Shown: positions 45,616-53,412 of the stretch, piece after piece
How the letters are laid out: the number at the start of each line of letters is the position of its first letter
Numbering within the stretch: position 1 is the first letter of the stretch
Origin: Ruminococcus callidus
GTDB lineage: Bacteria > Bacillota > Clostridia > Oscillospirales > Ruminococcaceae
Length of the DNA: 64,000 nucleotides
Assembly: GCF_020709055.1 (NCBI RefSeq)
Contig: NZ_JAJFCK010000003.1
Coordinates: 1-64,000 of the forward strand
Reading direction: 5' to 3'
Position numbers and translations under genes: made by a program
The notes under the pieces: generated by a model
Database searches by the model: none
Seen by the model: the letters and a program-made list of their open reading frames with translations, nothing else
Told to the model about the DNA's origin: nothing

Positions 45616-47670
45616 ATGGAACAGCAAGATATTATAATGGAACGAAATGCTGAAAGGAAAGAAAGATTGCTTGACATTGCTGAAAAAATCGGGTATGATA
45701 CAGCCATTTCCCGATTACAACAAAAGTTATCTGAAAATCAGGCAGCATTGACAAAACAAAATGTCCCTCTTGATAGCTTTAACTTTCGCAGAATGCAAAT
45801 TGAAATTGCTTTTAAACAAGAGGTCATACAAGCATTGAAAGTCCGTTCAGAGCATCAAAAACACCAACCGTCACATTTATCCAAAAGAGTATCTCAGGAG
45901 GAAATAGACGCTGCCAAACGTGTGAATCTGCCCGATTTCTTAATGAGCCAAGGCGTTGATTTAAAACGAGTTGGAAAAGAATATATCATGTCAGAACACG
46001 ATAGCGTTCATATCAAAGATAATGTGCAAGGTGAAATGGCAAAATGGTATCAATTCAGTGAAGAGCGTGGCGGAGATAGTATTTCATTTGTTCGTCAGTT
46101 CCTCGGAAAAGATTTCTATGATGCAGTAAAAATGTTGAATGGCAATCAGACACCAGAGCTTTCATATGATGCAGATACAATTACACAAAACAGAACACAA
46201 AGAACTGAACTTCAAAAACCAGAAGAAATACACCTCAACGTTGACACGGAACAAAAACGTGTACTTGCATATCTTTCTCAAACAAGAGGATTAAATTATG
46301 AAATGGTACATGGTCTTATTCAAGACGGAAAAATACAGCAGGAATCAAAAACTGGAAATGCTGTTTTTCTAATTCAAGATGAATTCGGTAAAACTGTTGG
46401 TGCAGAAAAGGTAGGAACGCTATCCGATAAAAAATACAAAGGAATTGCTGTTGGTTCTGCTTCTGGATATGGCTTTGAAGTAACAAAGGGAAATGGTGAA
46501 AATGCTCTTTTCTTTGAAAGTTCCATTGATATGCTGTCTTATATGCAACTGCACCAGAATGAACTTGATAATCATCGCTTAATTAGTATGATGGGTGTGA
46601 AGCCTAATATTGTCGAAGCGACAATGGAAAGGTATCATATCTCTCCTGAAAGAGTGTTCTTGTGTTCAGATAATGATGAAGCCGGAAACAATTTTGCAGA
46701 GCGATTACAGAAAAAGTATCCTGAAATGCATCGCTTGACCGCTGATTCAAAGTATAAAGACTGGAACGACCAACTGCGTGACATTCCCAAGACAATAGAA
46801 TCTCCTGCTAAAAAGCAAGAACTTCTGACATACGGAAACCACTTTTGGAATGATGCTACGAACAATAAAGATAAGACTATTTTTCAAATGCGAGAATCTG
46901 ATTTCTTGCAGCATAGAGAAACACTTGATAATGCAGGTATGAATTACTATGCTTTTGCAAGAAATGGTGCTGTAGTAGTAGCAATCAACGATAGAGAAGA
47001 AGATAAATTTCGTGAATTGCTCGGTAATGATTATGCAGCAACACTTACAATGCGTAAATCGCAAAAAGAATACACTCCACCAAATCACCAAATTATCGGC
47101 AATGCAGAATATCGGTATATTCCGCAGAAAAGTTATGTTGCAGCTCCAACTCAAACTGCATTAAAGATTGCAGAATTACTTGAACAGGAAAACATAAAGT
47201 TCTCTGCAAAAATCGGAAGAATATCATCAACTATTACAGTTAGTGAAGCTGATAGAAAACGAGTGTCAGAGCTAAAAGAAAAGATATTGGAGATGCGGAA
47301 AGCACAAATCCCTAAAGATAGGCAACAAGGAAAAGAAGTAAGCAGCAATCAGTCTATTCAAGAACCATCTAAACCTGATTTTAAGGATTGCTATTACTTA
47401 ACTGCACCACTCCAGCCACAAGAGTATCAAGAAATCAAACCACTACTTGAAAGTGCGGATAAGATTCCCTATTCTTGTTTACTGCGTGACGAAAAACTAG
47501 TGTTTGTAGTAGAAAAAAGTTCTGCTAAGGATTTTATGCAAGAACTTTCTTTTGCAACGGTGTACAAAGGGAACATAATAAAAAACTTAATAATGGACTG
47601 CCAATCTTACACAAAGTACCGTAAGCGTCCAATAAGAGGGTGTATCGAAATTTCTGGCTGTTGCATGTAA
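45616..47670 (+). CDS. DUF3991/Toprim primase-like protein, 3' end changed by IS66
   Basis: A 684-residue protein. Residues ~97-175 (VNLPDFLMSQGVDLKRVGKEYIMSEHDSVHI...KWYQFSEERGGDSISFVRQFL) are a degenerate CHC2-type zinc-finger region, and ~210-395 a DUF3991 plus Toprim domain (RVLAYLSQTRGLNYEMV; ALFFESSIDMLSYM; VFLCSDNDEAGNNFAERL). Such proteins are DNA-primase-like and common in conjugative elements. The C-terminal third repeats the Ser-Ala module seen in its neighbours. The last 17 codons and stop lie in IS66 sequence (insertion after 47620). Without IS66 the frame would continue to a TGA at 50243, so the true native end is unclear. Confidence 0.75.
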   Translation: MEQQDIIMERNAERKERLLDIAEKIGYDTAISRLQQKLSENQAALTKQNVPLDSFNFRRMQIEIAFKQEVIQALKVRSEHQKHQPSHLSKRVSQEEIDAAKRVNLPDFLMSQGVDLKRVGKEYIMSEHDSVHIKDNVQGEMAKWYQFSEERGGDSISFVRQFLGKDFYDAVKMLNGNQTPELSYDADTITQNRTQRTELQKPEEIHLNVDTEQKRVLAYLSQTRGLNYEMVHGLIQDGKIQQESKTGNAVFLIQDEFGKTVGAEKVGTLSDKKYKGIAVGSASGYGFEVTKGNGENALFFESSIDMLSYMQLHQNELDNHRLISMMGVKPNIVEATMERYHISPERVFLCSDNDEAGNNFAERLQKKYPEMHRLTADSKYKDWNDQLRDIPKTIESPAKKQELLTYGNHFWNDATNNKDKTIFQMRESDFLQHRETLDNAGMNYYAFARNGAVVVAINDREEDKFRELLGNDYAATLTMRKSQKEYTPPNHQIIGNAEYRYIPQKSYVAAPTQTALKIAELLEQENIKFSAKIGRISSTITVSEADRKRVSELKEKILEMRKAQIPKDRQQGKEVSSNQSIQEPSKPDFKDCYYLTAPLQPQEYQEIKPLLESADKIPYSCLLRDEKLVFVVEKSSAKDFMQELSFATVYKGNIIKNLIMDCQSYTKYRKRPIRGCIEISGCCM

Positions 47671-47734
47671 ACTATTGATTAGAGTTTTGGGAGTTGACTC
47701 TAAAAACTCTAAATCTAATCTAAGGAGCAGGCTT

Positions 47735-48133
47735 ATGGATCTTTCTTCTTTGACTCCAGACAAACAGGTGAAACTTCAATACTGGCTGGATGTAATACGG
47801 CAATGCAGGGCCTCCGGACTGACAAATCAGATCTGGTGTGAACAACACGATATCTCTTTGAAAAGTTATTATTACTGGCTTTCCAAAATTCGAAAGCTTG
47901 CCCTGGAAGAACTGCCCCGCAAGAAAAACGGCATCCACATGTGTACAGACCAACAGTCAACTGCTTTAACGGAATCCCCGGCTGAGTTTGCGGAGCTTTC
48001 ACTTCCGGACAGAAACATTTCCCGTTCCACTCCTGCAGCCATACTTCATATCGGATCCATAACAGTGGAACTTTATGAAGGCACATCTGCCCAGATGCTG
48101 GAAAACATTCTGAAAGCCGTGCAGTCATGTTAG
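47735..48133 (+). CDS. tnpA: IS66 accessory protein TnpA
   Basis: A 132-residue protein with an HTH-like N-terminal part (QYWLDVIRQCRASGLTNQIWCEQHDISLKSYYYWLSKIRKL) typical of the IS66 OrfA, which is thought to bind the element ends. TAAGGAGC lies 6 bases before the ATG at 47735. The next gene overlaps its end by 7 bases. Confidence 0.88.
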   Translation: MDLSSLTPDKQVKLQYWLDVIRQCRASGLTNQIWCEQHDISLKSYYYWLSKIRKLALEELPRKKNGIHMCTDQQSTALTESPAEFAELSLPDRNISRSTPAAILHIGSITVELYEGTSAQMLENILKAVQSC

Positions 48134-48498
48134 GAGAGCTTTCCCATGTGGAGAAAATCTATATCCGATGCGGCTACACCGATATGAGGAAGCAGCTCAA
48201 TGGCTTGCTGGATATCATCCAGTACAACTTCAAACTGGATCCTTACAGCAATTCCTTATTCCTGTTCTGTGGAAAGAGGGCTGACCGGATCAAAGCAGTC
48301 CATTACGAGGGAGACGGTTTCTGCCTTTTATACAAACGGTACGAAAACGGACGTCTCCAATGGCCGCGGACCGGCGAAGAAGCAAAACAGATTTCTGATC
48401 AGCAGCTGCGCTGGCTTCTGGAAGGTTTGAACCCGGAGCAGCCAAAGGCGGTTCAGAAATGGCTCCCGCATAAGTCTGAAAATACTGAAAATCCTTAG
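48127..48498 (+). CDS. tnpB: IS66 accessory protein TnpB
   Basis: A 123-residue IS66 Orf2 protein (PF05717): VEKIYIRCGYTDMRKQLNGLLDII, SNSLFLFCGKRADRIKAVHYEGDGFCLLYKRYENGRLQWP. It is required with TnpA for transposition of family members, with unknown biochemical role. Confidence 0.93.
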   Translation: MLGELSHVEKIYIRCGYTDMRKQLNGLLDIIQYNFKLDPYSNSLFLFCGKRADRIKAVHYEGDGFCLLYKRYENGRLQWPRTGEEAKQISDQQLRWLLEGLNPEQPKAVQKWLPHKSENTENP

Positions 48499-48564
48499 AA
48501 ATGCTGGGAAATCTGGCGATTCTATGGTATAATAATCCTATCGAAGCGAAAGGGTTTTCAGGTT

Positions 48565-50100
48565 ATGTCAGCTACGGAACAGGAGTATAAAAATCATATC
48601 AAAGAACTGGAACAGCAGGTCCGGCTCCTGAAAGAGCAGGTTGATTTCCTGACCCGTAAACTTTATGGAACAAAATCCGAGAAGACATCTACTCTCGAAA
48701 TCGAGGGGCAGATGTCTCTTTTTAATGAAATCGAAACCTGTGCGGATCCTGATGCACACGAACCGGAGCTTGTTGAGATAGAGAAGCACCTACGTAAAAG
48801 GAAGTACACCGGTCAGCGGGAAGAACTGGTAAAAAATCTCCCTCACAGCAAAGTACTCCATACCATAGATGAAAGGGAACAGATATGTGATAACTGCGGG
48901 AGTACGATGGTGAAAGTAGGGGAAGAATTCGTCCGCACGGAAGTACAGTTTATCCCTGCAAAACTCAAGGTGATTGATCATTACCGGGAAACGTATGAAT
49001 GCAGGTCGTGCCGGAAAAACGGAACTCCTTATATGGAGAAGGCTCCGGTGCCATATCCTCCCGTCCTGCATTCTCTGGCATCTGCATCTACCATCACCTG
49101 GCTCATCCACCAGAAGTTTGAATTAAGCATCCCGCTGTACAGACAAGAAAAAGAATGGGAGGCTTTGGGATTACGTTTAAGCAGAGCGACTATGTCAAAC
49201 TGGCTTCTGGTTGTCTATCGGGACTGGCTTGTACACATCGTCCACCGTCTGAAGCTGGAACTTCTGAAACAGAGATACCTTCATATCGATGAAACACATG
49301 TACAGGTGCTGAAAGAACCGGGACGGAAAAATACGTCCGATTCCTATATGTGGGTTTACTGCAGCATCAGAGATGCTGTAAATCCCATCCGCTACTTCGA
49401 GTACCAGCCGGGACGAAGCGGGAAATATCCGGAAGCGTTTCTGAGGGAATATGAAGGTTATATCCATACAGACGCTTACTCCGGATACAATGCAGTTTCA
49501 GGAGTAAAAAGATGTCTTTGCTATACGCATCTGCGCCGGGCTTTCGTGGATGCGCTCCCAAAAGACATCCATAATTCGGAAGCATCAAAACCTGCGGAAG
49601 CAATCCTCCGTCTGAATCAACTCTTTAACATAGAGTCAGAGTTGGAGGCGCTCCCTCCTGATCAGAAGAAAAAAGAACGTCTTATCCGCGAGAAACCGCT
49701 TCTCGAGGCTTTTTGGTCATGGGCAGAAAAAAGTGCCATCGGAGAGCTGCCGAAATCCAAACTTTCAAAAGCTTTTCATTACGCCTTAAATAACCGTGAA
49801 GGTTTTTGGAATTATCTGGAAGACGGGAATTGTTCCATCAGTAATTCGCTTGCGGAAAACTGTATCCGTCCCTTTGTGATCGGCAGAAAGAACTGGCTGT
49901 TCTCCGGCAGTCCGAAAGGGGCGGAAGCCAGTGCAGGAATCTATACACTGGTAGAGACAGCGAAAGCGAATGGGCTTGCCCCGATGAAATATATAAAATA
50001 TATCCTGTCCGACATGCCGGGGAGTGCTTTTCTTGAACATCCTGAATATCTGGATGATTATCTGCCTTGGAATCCTCTTGTAAAAGAATTCTGTCGATAA
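48565..50100 (+). CDS. tnpC: IS66 transposase TnpC
   Basis: A 511-residue DDE transposase. An N-terminal leucine-zipper-like helix (HIKELEQQVRLLKEQVDFLTRKLYG) precedes a zinc-binding motif (CDNCGS...CRSC). The catalytic acids are expected in HIDETHVQVL, IHTDAYSGYN and SLAENCIRPFVIGRKNWLFSGS. Length and motif order match full-length IS66 transposases. Confidence 0.95.
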   Translation: MSATEQEYKNHIKELEQQVRLLKEQVDFLTRKLYGTKSEKTSTLEIEGQMSLFNEIETCADPDAHEPELVEIEKHLRKRKYTGQREELVKNLPHSKVLHTIDEREQICDNCGSTMVKVGEEFVRTEVQFIPAKLKVIDHYRETYECRSCRKNGTPYMEKAPVPYPPVLHSLASASTITWLIHQKFELSIPLYRQEKEWEALGLRLSRATMSNWLLVVYRDWLVHIVHRLKLELLKQRYLHIDETHVQVLKEPGRKNTSDSYMWVYCSIRDAVNPIRYFEYQPGRSGKYPEAFLREYEGYIHTDAYSGYNAVSGVKRCLCYTHLRRAFVDALPKDIHNSEASKPAEAILRLNQLFNIESELEALPPDQKKKERLIREKPLLEAFWSWAEKSAIGELPKSKLSKAFHYALNNREGFWNYLEDGNCSISNSLAENCIRPFVIGRKNWLFSGSPKGAEASAGIYTLVETAKANGLAPMKYIKYILSDMPGSAFLEHPEYLDDYLPWNPLVKEFCR

Positions 50101-50139
50101 CCGTTGACCTTTTAGTATAAAAGGCTGACGGTTATTTTT
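50099..50139 (+). terminator. Terminator at the end of tnpC
   Basis: AACCGTTGACCTTTT pairs with AAAAGGCTGACGGTT around AGTAT, followed by ATTTTT. The stem begins on the tnpC stop codon. Confidence 0.8.
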
Positions 50140-50170
50140 CTATACACTGTTTTATTTGACGCTTACAAAG

Positions 50171-50203
50171 TACCGCCCAAACGAGACTACGGGCGGTATT
50201 TTT
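50171..50203 (+). terminator. Terminator at the right edge of IS66
   Basis: TACCGCCC (50171-50178) pairs perfectly with GGGCGGTA (50191-50198), then TTTTT. Its first four bases belong to the duplicated target, so the IS66 landed exactly on the arm of this hairpin and the duplication rebuilt it. Confidence 0.8.
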
Positions 50204-50236
50204 GTATCATGGCGGAGAAAGGAGGAACTTCCCACG

Positions 50237-50268
50237 GGGGCTTGACTGAAAAGTTGAGCCTCTTTTTT
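50237..50268 (+). terminator. Attenuator-like hairpin before parB
   Basis: GGGCTTGACT and AGTTGAGCC form an imperfect stem around a short A-rich loop, followed by a C and six T, ending 14 bases before the parB ribosome site. Confidence 0.5.
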
Positions 50269-50296
50269 CATGCCAAAAAACAGGAGGTAAATGCTT

Positions 50297-51670
50297 ATGG
50301 CAGATGATAAAACCACAAAAACGCCGGAACAGCCGGTAACGGATAGCGGGCCGGGCAAGGAAACGCCTCCCGCTCCCCCAAAAGAGCCGGAGAAGGTTTC
50401 CGTTTCTCCGGAGCCGGAAAAAAAGACGGAACCGGAGGTAAAGAACCCGCAGGTTTCCGTCTATAACTTCGCTGAAATTATGAAGGAAAAGAAGGTCGAG
50501 GAACGGGCGGCAGCTCCCAGCGGGGAAAAGTCTGCCCCGGCAAAAACGGAAAAACCGGAAAAGCAGCCGGAGGCTCCGAAGAAAGCGGAGGAAAAACCCA
50601 AAGAGCCGGAACAGCCGAAGCGCCGGGGCCGTCCCCCGAAAGCAGATAAGGACAAGGCCGCAACCCCGAAGCCCGAAGCTCCCGCACAGAAACCGGAAAA
50701 TGCGGTCAAAAAGGAACCGGAGAAAAAAACGGCGCCAACGGTACAGGCCGCTCCCGCTCCGAAGGAACCCGAAAAACCGAAGGATGCACCACGCCGGGGC
50801 AAGGAACAGATCGTCTATATCAAGCTGAACGAGCTTCACGCCTTCAAGAACCATCCCTTTGAGGTTCGGGATGATGAAGAAATGCGGGCTATGGTGTCCA
50901 GCGTCAAGGACAAGGGCGTGACCCAGCCCGCTATCGTCCGTCCCCGTGAGGATGGCGGCTATGAGATCGTGTCCGGCCACCGCCGCCAGAAGGCCAGCGA
51001 GCTTGCCGGATATGCGGATATGCCCTGTATTGTTCGCAATCTGACGGACGATGAAGCCATCACGCAGATGGTTGAGGACAATCTCAACCAGCGTGAAGAA
51101 ATCCTACCCAGTGAGCGGGCCAAAGCCTTGAAAATGCAGCTTGAGGCTATCAAGCACCAGGGCTCCCGCACTTCGGGCCAGATTGACCCGAAGGACGCAG
51201 GAAAACGCTCCAACGAAATTGTAGCCGAGCGCAATAAGATGGCGGTCAAGCAGGTGCAGCGGTATATCCGGCTCAATGAGCTGGTTCCCGACCTGATGAA
51301 GCTGATGGATGAAAAAAAGCTGGGCTTTACTACGGCGGTGGAGCTTTCCTATATCGGCAAGAAGAACCAGAACTATATCGCCGTCGCCATTGACAGCCAG
51401 CAGTCCTCGCCTTCACAGGCGCAGGCAAAGCGTATGCGTGAGTTGGACGAAAAGAAGCTACTCAACGGGGATGTGATCGACGGCATTATGATGGAGGACA
51501 AAAAGGAGGTAGACAAAGTGATTTTGACAGGTGCGGAACTGAGCAAGTATTTCGGCAAGGAAACTACGCCGAGGGAAATGAAGGACCAGATCATCAAGCT
51601 GCTGGACGACTGGAAGGGCCAGCAGAAGGAACACGAAAAGCCGGAGAAGAAAAACGAACAGGAAAAGTAA
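50297..51670 (+). CDS. parB: ParB/Spo0J-family partition protein
   Basis: A 457-residue protein. The first ~165 residues are a Pro/Lys/Glu-rich, probably disordered region with an AT-hook-like RRGRPPK. The ParB core follows: IKLNELHAFKNHPFEVRDDEEMRAMVSSVKDKGVTQPAIVRP, the CTPase motif GHRRQKASELAG, and the HTH region (NEIVAERNKMAVKQVQRYIRLNELVPDLM). It should bind parS-like sites and stabilise the element. AGGAGGT lies 8 bases before the ATG at 50297; the ATG at 50291 is too close. No ParA partner is present upstream. Confidence 0.88.
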   Translation: MADDKTTKTPEQPVTDSGPGKETPPAPPKEPEKVSVSPEPEKKTEPEVKNPQVSVYNFAEIMKEKKVEERAAAPSGEKSAPAKTEKPEKQPEAPKKAEEKPKEPEQPKRRGRPPKADKDKAATPKPEAPAQKPENAVKKEPEKKTAPTVQAAPAPKEPEKPKDAPRRGKEQIVYIKLNELHAFKNHPFEVRDDEEMRAMVSSVKDKGVTQPAIVRPREDGGYEIVSGHRRQKASELAGYADMPCIVRNLTDDEAITQMVEDNLNQREEILPSERAKALKMQLEAIKHQGSRTSGQIDPKDAGKRSNEIVAERNKMAVKQVQRYIRLNELVPDLMKLMDEKKLGFTTAVELSYIGKKNQNYIAVAIDSQQSSPSQAQAKRMRELDEKKLLNGDVIDGIMMEDKKEVDKVILTGAELSKYFGKETTPREMKDQIIKLLDDWKGQQKEHEKPEKKNEQEK

Positions 51671-51677
51671 GCCGAAA

Positions 51678-51700
51678 CTTCGGGTCAACGTGGCCCGAGG
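51678..51700 (+). repeat. ICE2 intergenic stem-loop, copy 1
   Basis: CTTCGGGTC...GGCCCGAGG, a 23-nt near-perfect inverted repeat 8 bases after the parB stop. One of seven copies in ICE2. Confidence 0.8.
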
Positions 51701-51728
51701 ATTGCGGGGCTCTGCCCCGCGCCCCGAA

Positions 51729-51894
51729 GCTCTGGAGATATAAATGATTCCCCGTCGCCAGTTATTCCGTAGCATAGCCGGGAAAATCAGTCAAGGGCAG
51801 CGCCGCCGCAGGCGGTGCCGGAGGCACCCTTGACGGATTTCTCCCGGTTATGCTTTTTCCCGATCAAGCGACGGGGATATAAATTCTCCAGAGC
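51729..51894. repeat. 166-bp imperfect long inverted repeat
   Basis: The outer arms GCTCTGGAGA (51729-51738) and TCTCCAGAGC (51885-51894) match; further in, CCCCGTCGC pairs with GCGACGGGG, GCATAGCCGGGA with TCCCGGTTATGC, and GTCAAGGG with CCCTTGAC, closing on CCGCC-GCA-GGCGG at 51803-51815. It fills most of the 309-base gap between parB and the next gene. It could be a single-strand origin, oriT-type structure or structured RNA. A second small hairpin (CCCCTTCCC/GGGAAGGGG, near 51900-51920) follows. Confidence 0.7.
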
Positions 51895-51979
51895 CGTTCC
51901 CCTTCCCGGGGGAAGGGGCGGAGGGGTTGGGCGATACCTTGCTTTTCCCTAAACCAAAACAGAAATGGAGGTTCAACCA

Positions 51980-52336
51980 ATGAAACGACCTTTAGCATAC
52001 CTGACCGCCGCATGGAGCGGCGAGCCGGATGTTGATATGGAGCTGGCGGCCCACTACTGCCGCCTTGCTTATGAGGCGGGCTTTTCCCCGATCTGCCCGC
52101 TCTTGTATCTGCCGCTGTTTTTGAATGACAGCGTTCCCGAGGAACATAAGGCCGGGATCGATATGCGCCGGGATATGCTGCGGCGCTCCCACACCCTGAT
52201 CGTCTGCGGTAGCGCTGTGGACGAGGATGTGAAAAACGATATTGCGGTTGCCGGACGGCTGGGCATTGCGGCGACAACGCTGGAAGGGGTGCTTGCCGTG
52301 AAGGGACACGGCACCCCGGGCCATGCCGGACATTAA
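51980..52336 (+). CDS. DUF7768/DUF4406-like protein (nucleoside deoxyribosyltransferase-like fold)
   Basis: A 118-residue protein starting KRPLAYLTAAWSGEP and continuing AAHYCRLAYEAGFSPICPLLYLPLFLND, then RDMLRRSHTLIVCGSAVDEDVKNDIAVAGRLGIAATTLEGV. This is the pattern of small Rossmann-like proteins related to nucleoside 2-deoxyribosyltransferases that are common in ICEs and phages. Role unknown; possibly a small-molecule or nucleotide modifying enzyme. GGAGG precedes the ATG at 51980. Overlaps dcm by 14 bases. Confidence 0.7.
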   Translation: MKRPLAYLTAAWSGEPDVDMELAAHYCRLAYEAGFSPICPLLYLPLFLNDSVPEEHKAGIDMRRDMLRRSHTLIVCGSAVDEDVKNDIAVAGRLGIAATTLEGVLAVKGHGTPGHAGH

Positions 52337-53408
52337 GCTGGGGAGCCTTTTCGACGGGATTGGCGTGTTCCCTCTGGCTGCTTCCCGGTGCGGTATCCGT
52401 CCGGTCTGGGCCAGCGAGATTGAAAAAGCGCCCATCTCCATAACCAAAAGGCACTTTCCCGACATGGTGCATTTGGGGGATATTACGAAGGTGGACGGCG
52501 GGAAAATCCCGCCGGTCCATGTGATAACCTTCGGCTCTCCCTGTCAGAACCTTTCTCTGATCGGCAACCGCTCCGGCCTTGCCGGGGCAAAATCAAGCCT
52601 GTTCTATCAGGCGTTTCGTATCATACAGGAAATGAGGGATGCTACTGATAACCTATATCCAGCTATCGCTGTTTGGGAAAACGTCATGGGAGCGTTTTCT
52701 ACAAATGACCGGATGGACTTTAGAGCCGTCCTATCCGCCTTCTCGGACACCGAAGTTCCAATGCCTCCTTCGGGAAGATGGGGAAACGCCGGAATGGTGC
52801 GAGGGGGAACGCCTGATGTGTGCTGGCGGCTCATGGACGCCCAGTATTGGGCAGGCTCCCGAAGGCTGGCACGAAGGCAGCGGATTTTCGTCGTGGCGGA
52901 TTTTGGAGGCAGACGTGCCGCAGACATACTATTTAAGCCCCGTCCAATGCTCCTACTTCCTCCGCCTTGCGGAGAGGGCGGGCGGGCCGCCGCCGAAGGA
53001 GATCGAACAGCTTCTTTTGAAACAGGGCGGCAGATACCAGTCATCCACCCCTTTCAGTGCTTCCGTATGCGGGGAGCGGCAAAAAGGCAGGAAAAAACGG
53101 CCTTCCGAAACAGCTTCGGATTACCAACTGACCCTTTTCCCACTCTTTTAGCCAGTGATGTAACGCCCTTTGCCTTCTGGTATGAGGGCGACCCGGAGGG
53201 CGGCTGTATCCGTTTTCTGACGGAAACAGAAAGTGAACGGCTGATGGGGCTGCCGGAGGGCTGGACAAAGTACGGGGCGGACGGCATGGAGATCCGGCCT
53301 CTGCAACGTTACAAGGCGCTGGGAAATGCGATTGCCCTCCCTTGCGCCGATTACATTATGGCCGGGATTTATGAGGTGCTGGCTGACCGGGCCGGAAAGG
53401 AGGAATGA
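52323..53408 (+). CDS. dcm: DNA (cytosine-5) methyltransferase
   Basis: A 361-residue C5-methyltransferase. Motif I is LGSLFDGIGVFPLAA, motif IV with the catalytic Cys GSPCQNLS, motif VI VWENVMGAFS, motif VIII region RRLARRQRIFVVADF, and the C-terminal motifs RFLTETESERLMGLPEGWT and YKALGNAIALP. No matching restriction enzyme is adjacent, so it probably protects the element from host restriction, together with ArdA. The stretch 52639-53151 also carries a second convincing reading frame. Stop is 4 bases before the ArdA start. Confidence 0.92.
   Translation: MPDIKLGSLFDGIGVFPLAASRCGIRPVWASEIEKAPISITKRHFPDMVHLGDITKVDGGKIPPVHVITFGSPCQNLSLIGNRSGLAGAKSSLFYQAFRIIQEMRDATDNLYPAIAVWENVMGAFSTNDRMDFRAVLSAFSDTEVPMPPSGRWGNAGMVRGGTPDVCWRLMDAQYWAGSRRLARRQRIFVVADFGGRRAADILFKPRPMLLLPPPCGEGGRAAAEGDRTASFETGRQIPVIHPFQCFRMRGAAKRQEKTAFRNSFGLPTDPFPTLLASDVTPFAFWYEGDPEGGCIRFLTETESERLMGLPEGWTKYGADGMEIRPLQRYKALGNAIALPCADYIMAGIYEVLADRAGKEE
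52639..53151 (+). CDS. Nested reading frame within dcm (170 aa)
   Basis: In the +1 frame relative to dcm an ATG at 52639 opens a 170-codon frame: YIQLSLFGKTSWERFLQMTGWTLEP, PKFQCLL...PEWCEGERLMCAGGSWTPSIGQAP, SSWRILEADVPQTYYLSPVQCSYFLRLAERAG, ending QLTLFPLF. From memory, proteins of this pattern (SWTP.IGE, ILE....YYLS..AC..IL.RAE.RG) are annotated next to phage and ICE methyltransferases as separate genes. The GSWTPSIG segment is the same DNA as LMDAQYWA of the methyltransferase. No strong ribosome site precedes it. It may be truly dual-coding or a conserved shadow. Confidence 0.45.
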   Translation: MLLITYIQLSLFGKTSWERFLQMTGWTLEPSYPPSRTPKFQCLLREDGETPEWCEGERLMCAGGSWTPSIGQAPEGWHEGSGFSSWRILEADVPQTYYLSPVQCSYFLRLAERAGGPPPKEIEQLLLKQGGRYQSSTPFSASVCGERQKGRKKRPSETASDYQLTLFPLF

Positions 53409-53412
53409 GCCC

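Larger units (their letters stand above)
22230..47612. mobile_element. ICE1: AT-rich integrative conjugative element, right end missing
   Basis: A continuous run of Clostridia-type conjugation genes in the usual order: replication protein, PcfB, VirD4, Maff2, VirB6, PrgI, VirB4, M23-like protein, DUF4315, DUF4366, TopB, accessory genes, Toprim/DUF3991 protein. The left limit is approximate: it lies between the end of the EpsG gene (22191) and the replication gene leader. On the right, relaxase, excisionase and integrase are not found before GC-rich ICE2 begins beyond the IS66, so this copy looks truncated. Confidence 0.75.
47621..50166 (+). mobile_element. Complete IS66-family insertion sequence with 8-bp target duplication
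   Basis: The 2546-bp element starts GTAAGCGTCCAATAAG and ends (inverted) GTAAGCGTCAAATAAA; the ends carry the GTAAGCG of the IS66 family and continue to match further in (GTGTAT). It is flanked by AAAGTACC at 47613-47620 and 50167-50174, a perfect 8-bp duplication as expected for IS66. It holds all three genes tnpA, tnpB and tnpC intact, so it may be active. Confidence 0.95.

Noticed and set aside
50207..50980. 257-codon minus-strand frame opposite parB
   Set aside because: Low-complexity Arg/Phe/Leu product is the reverse of the Pro/Lys-rich region of ParB.
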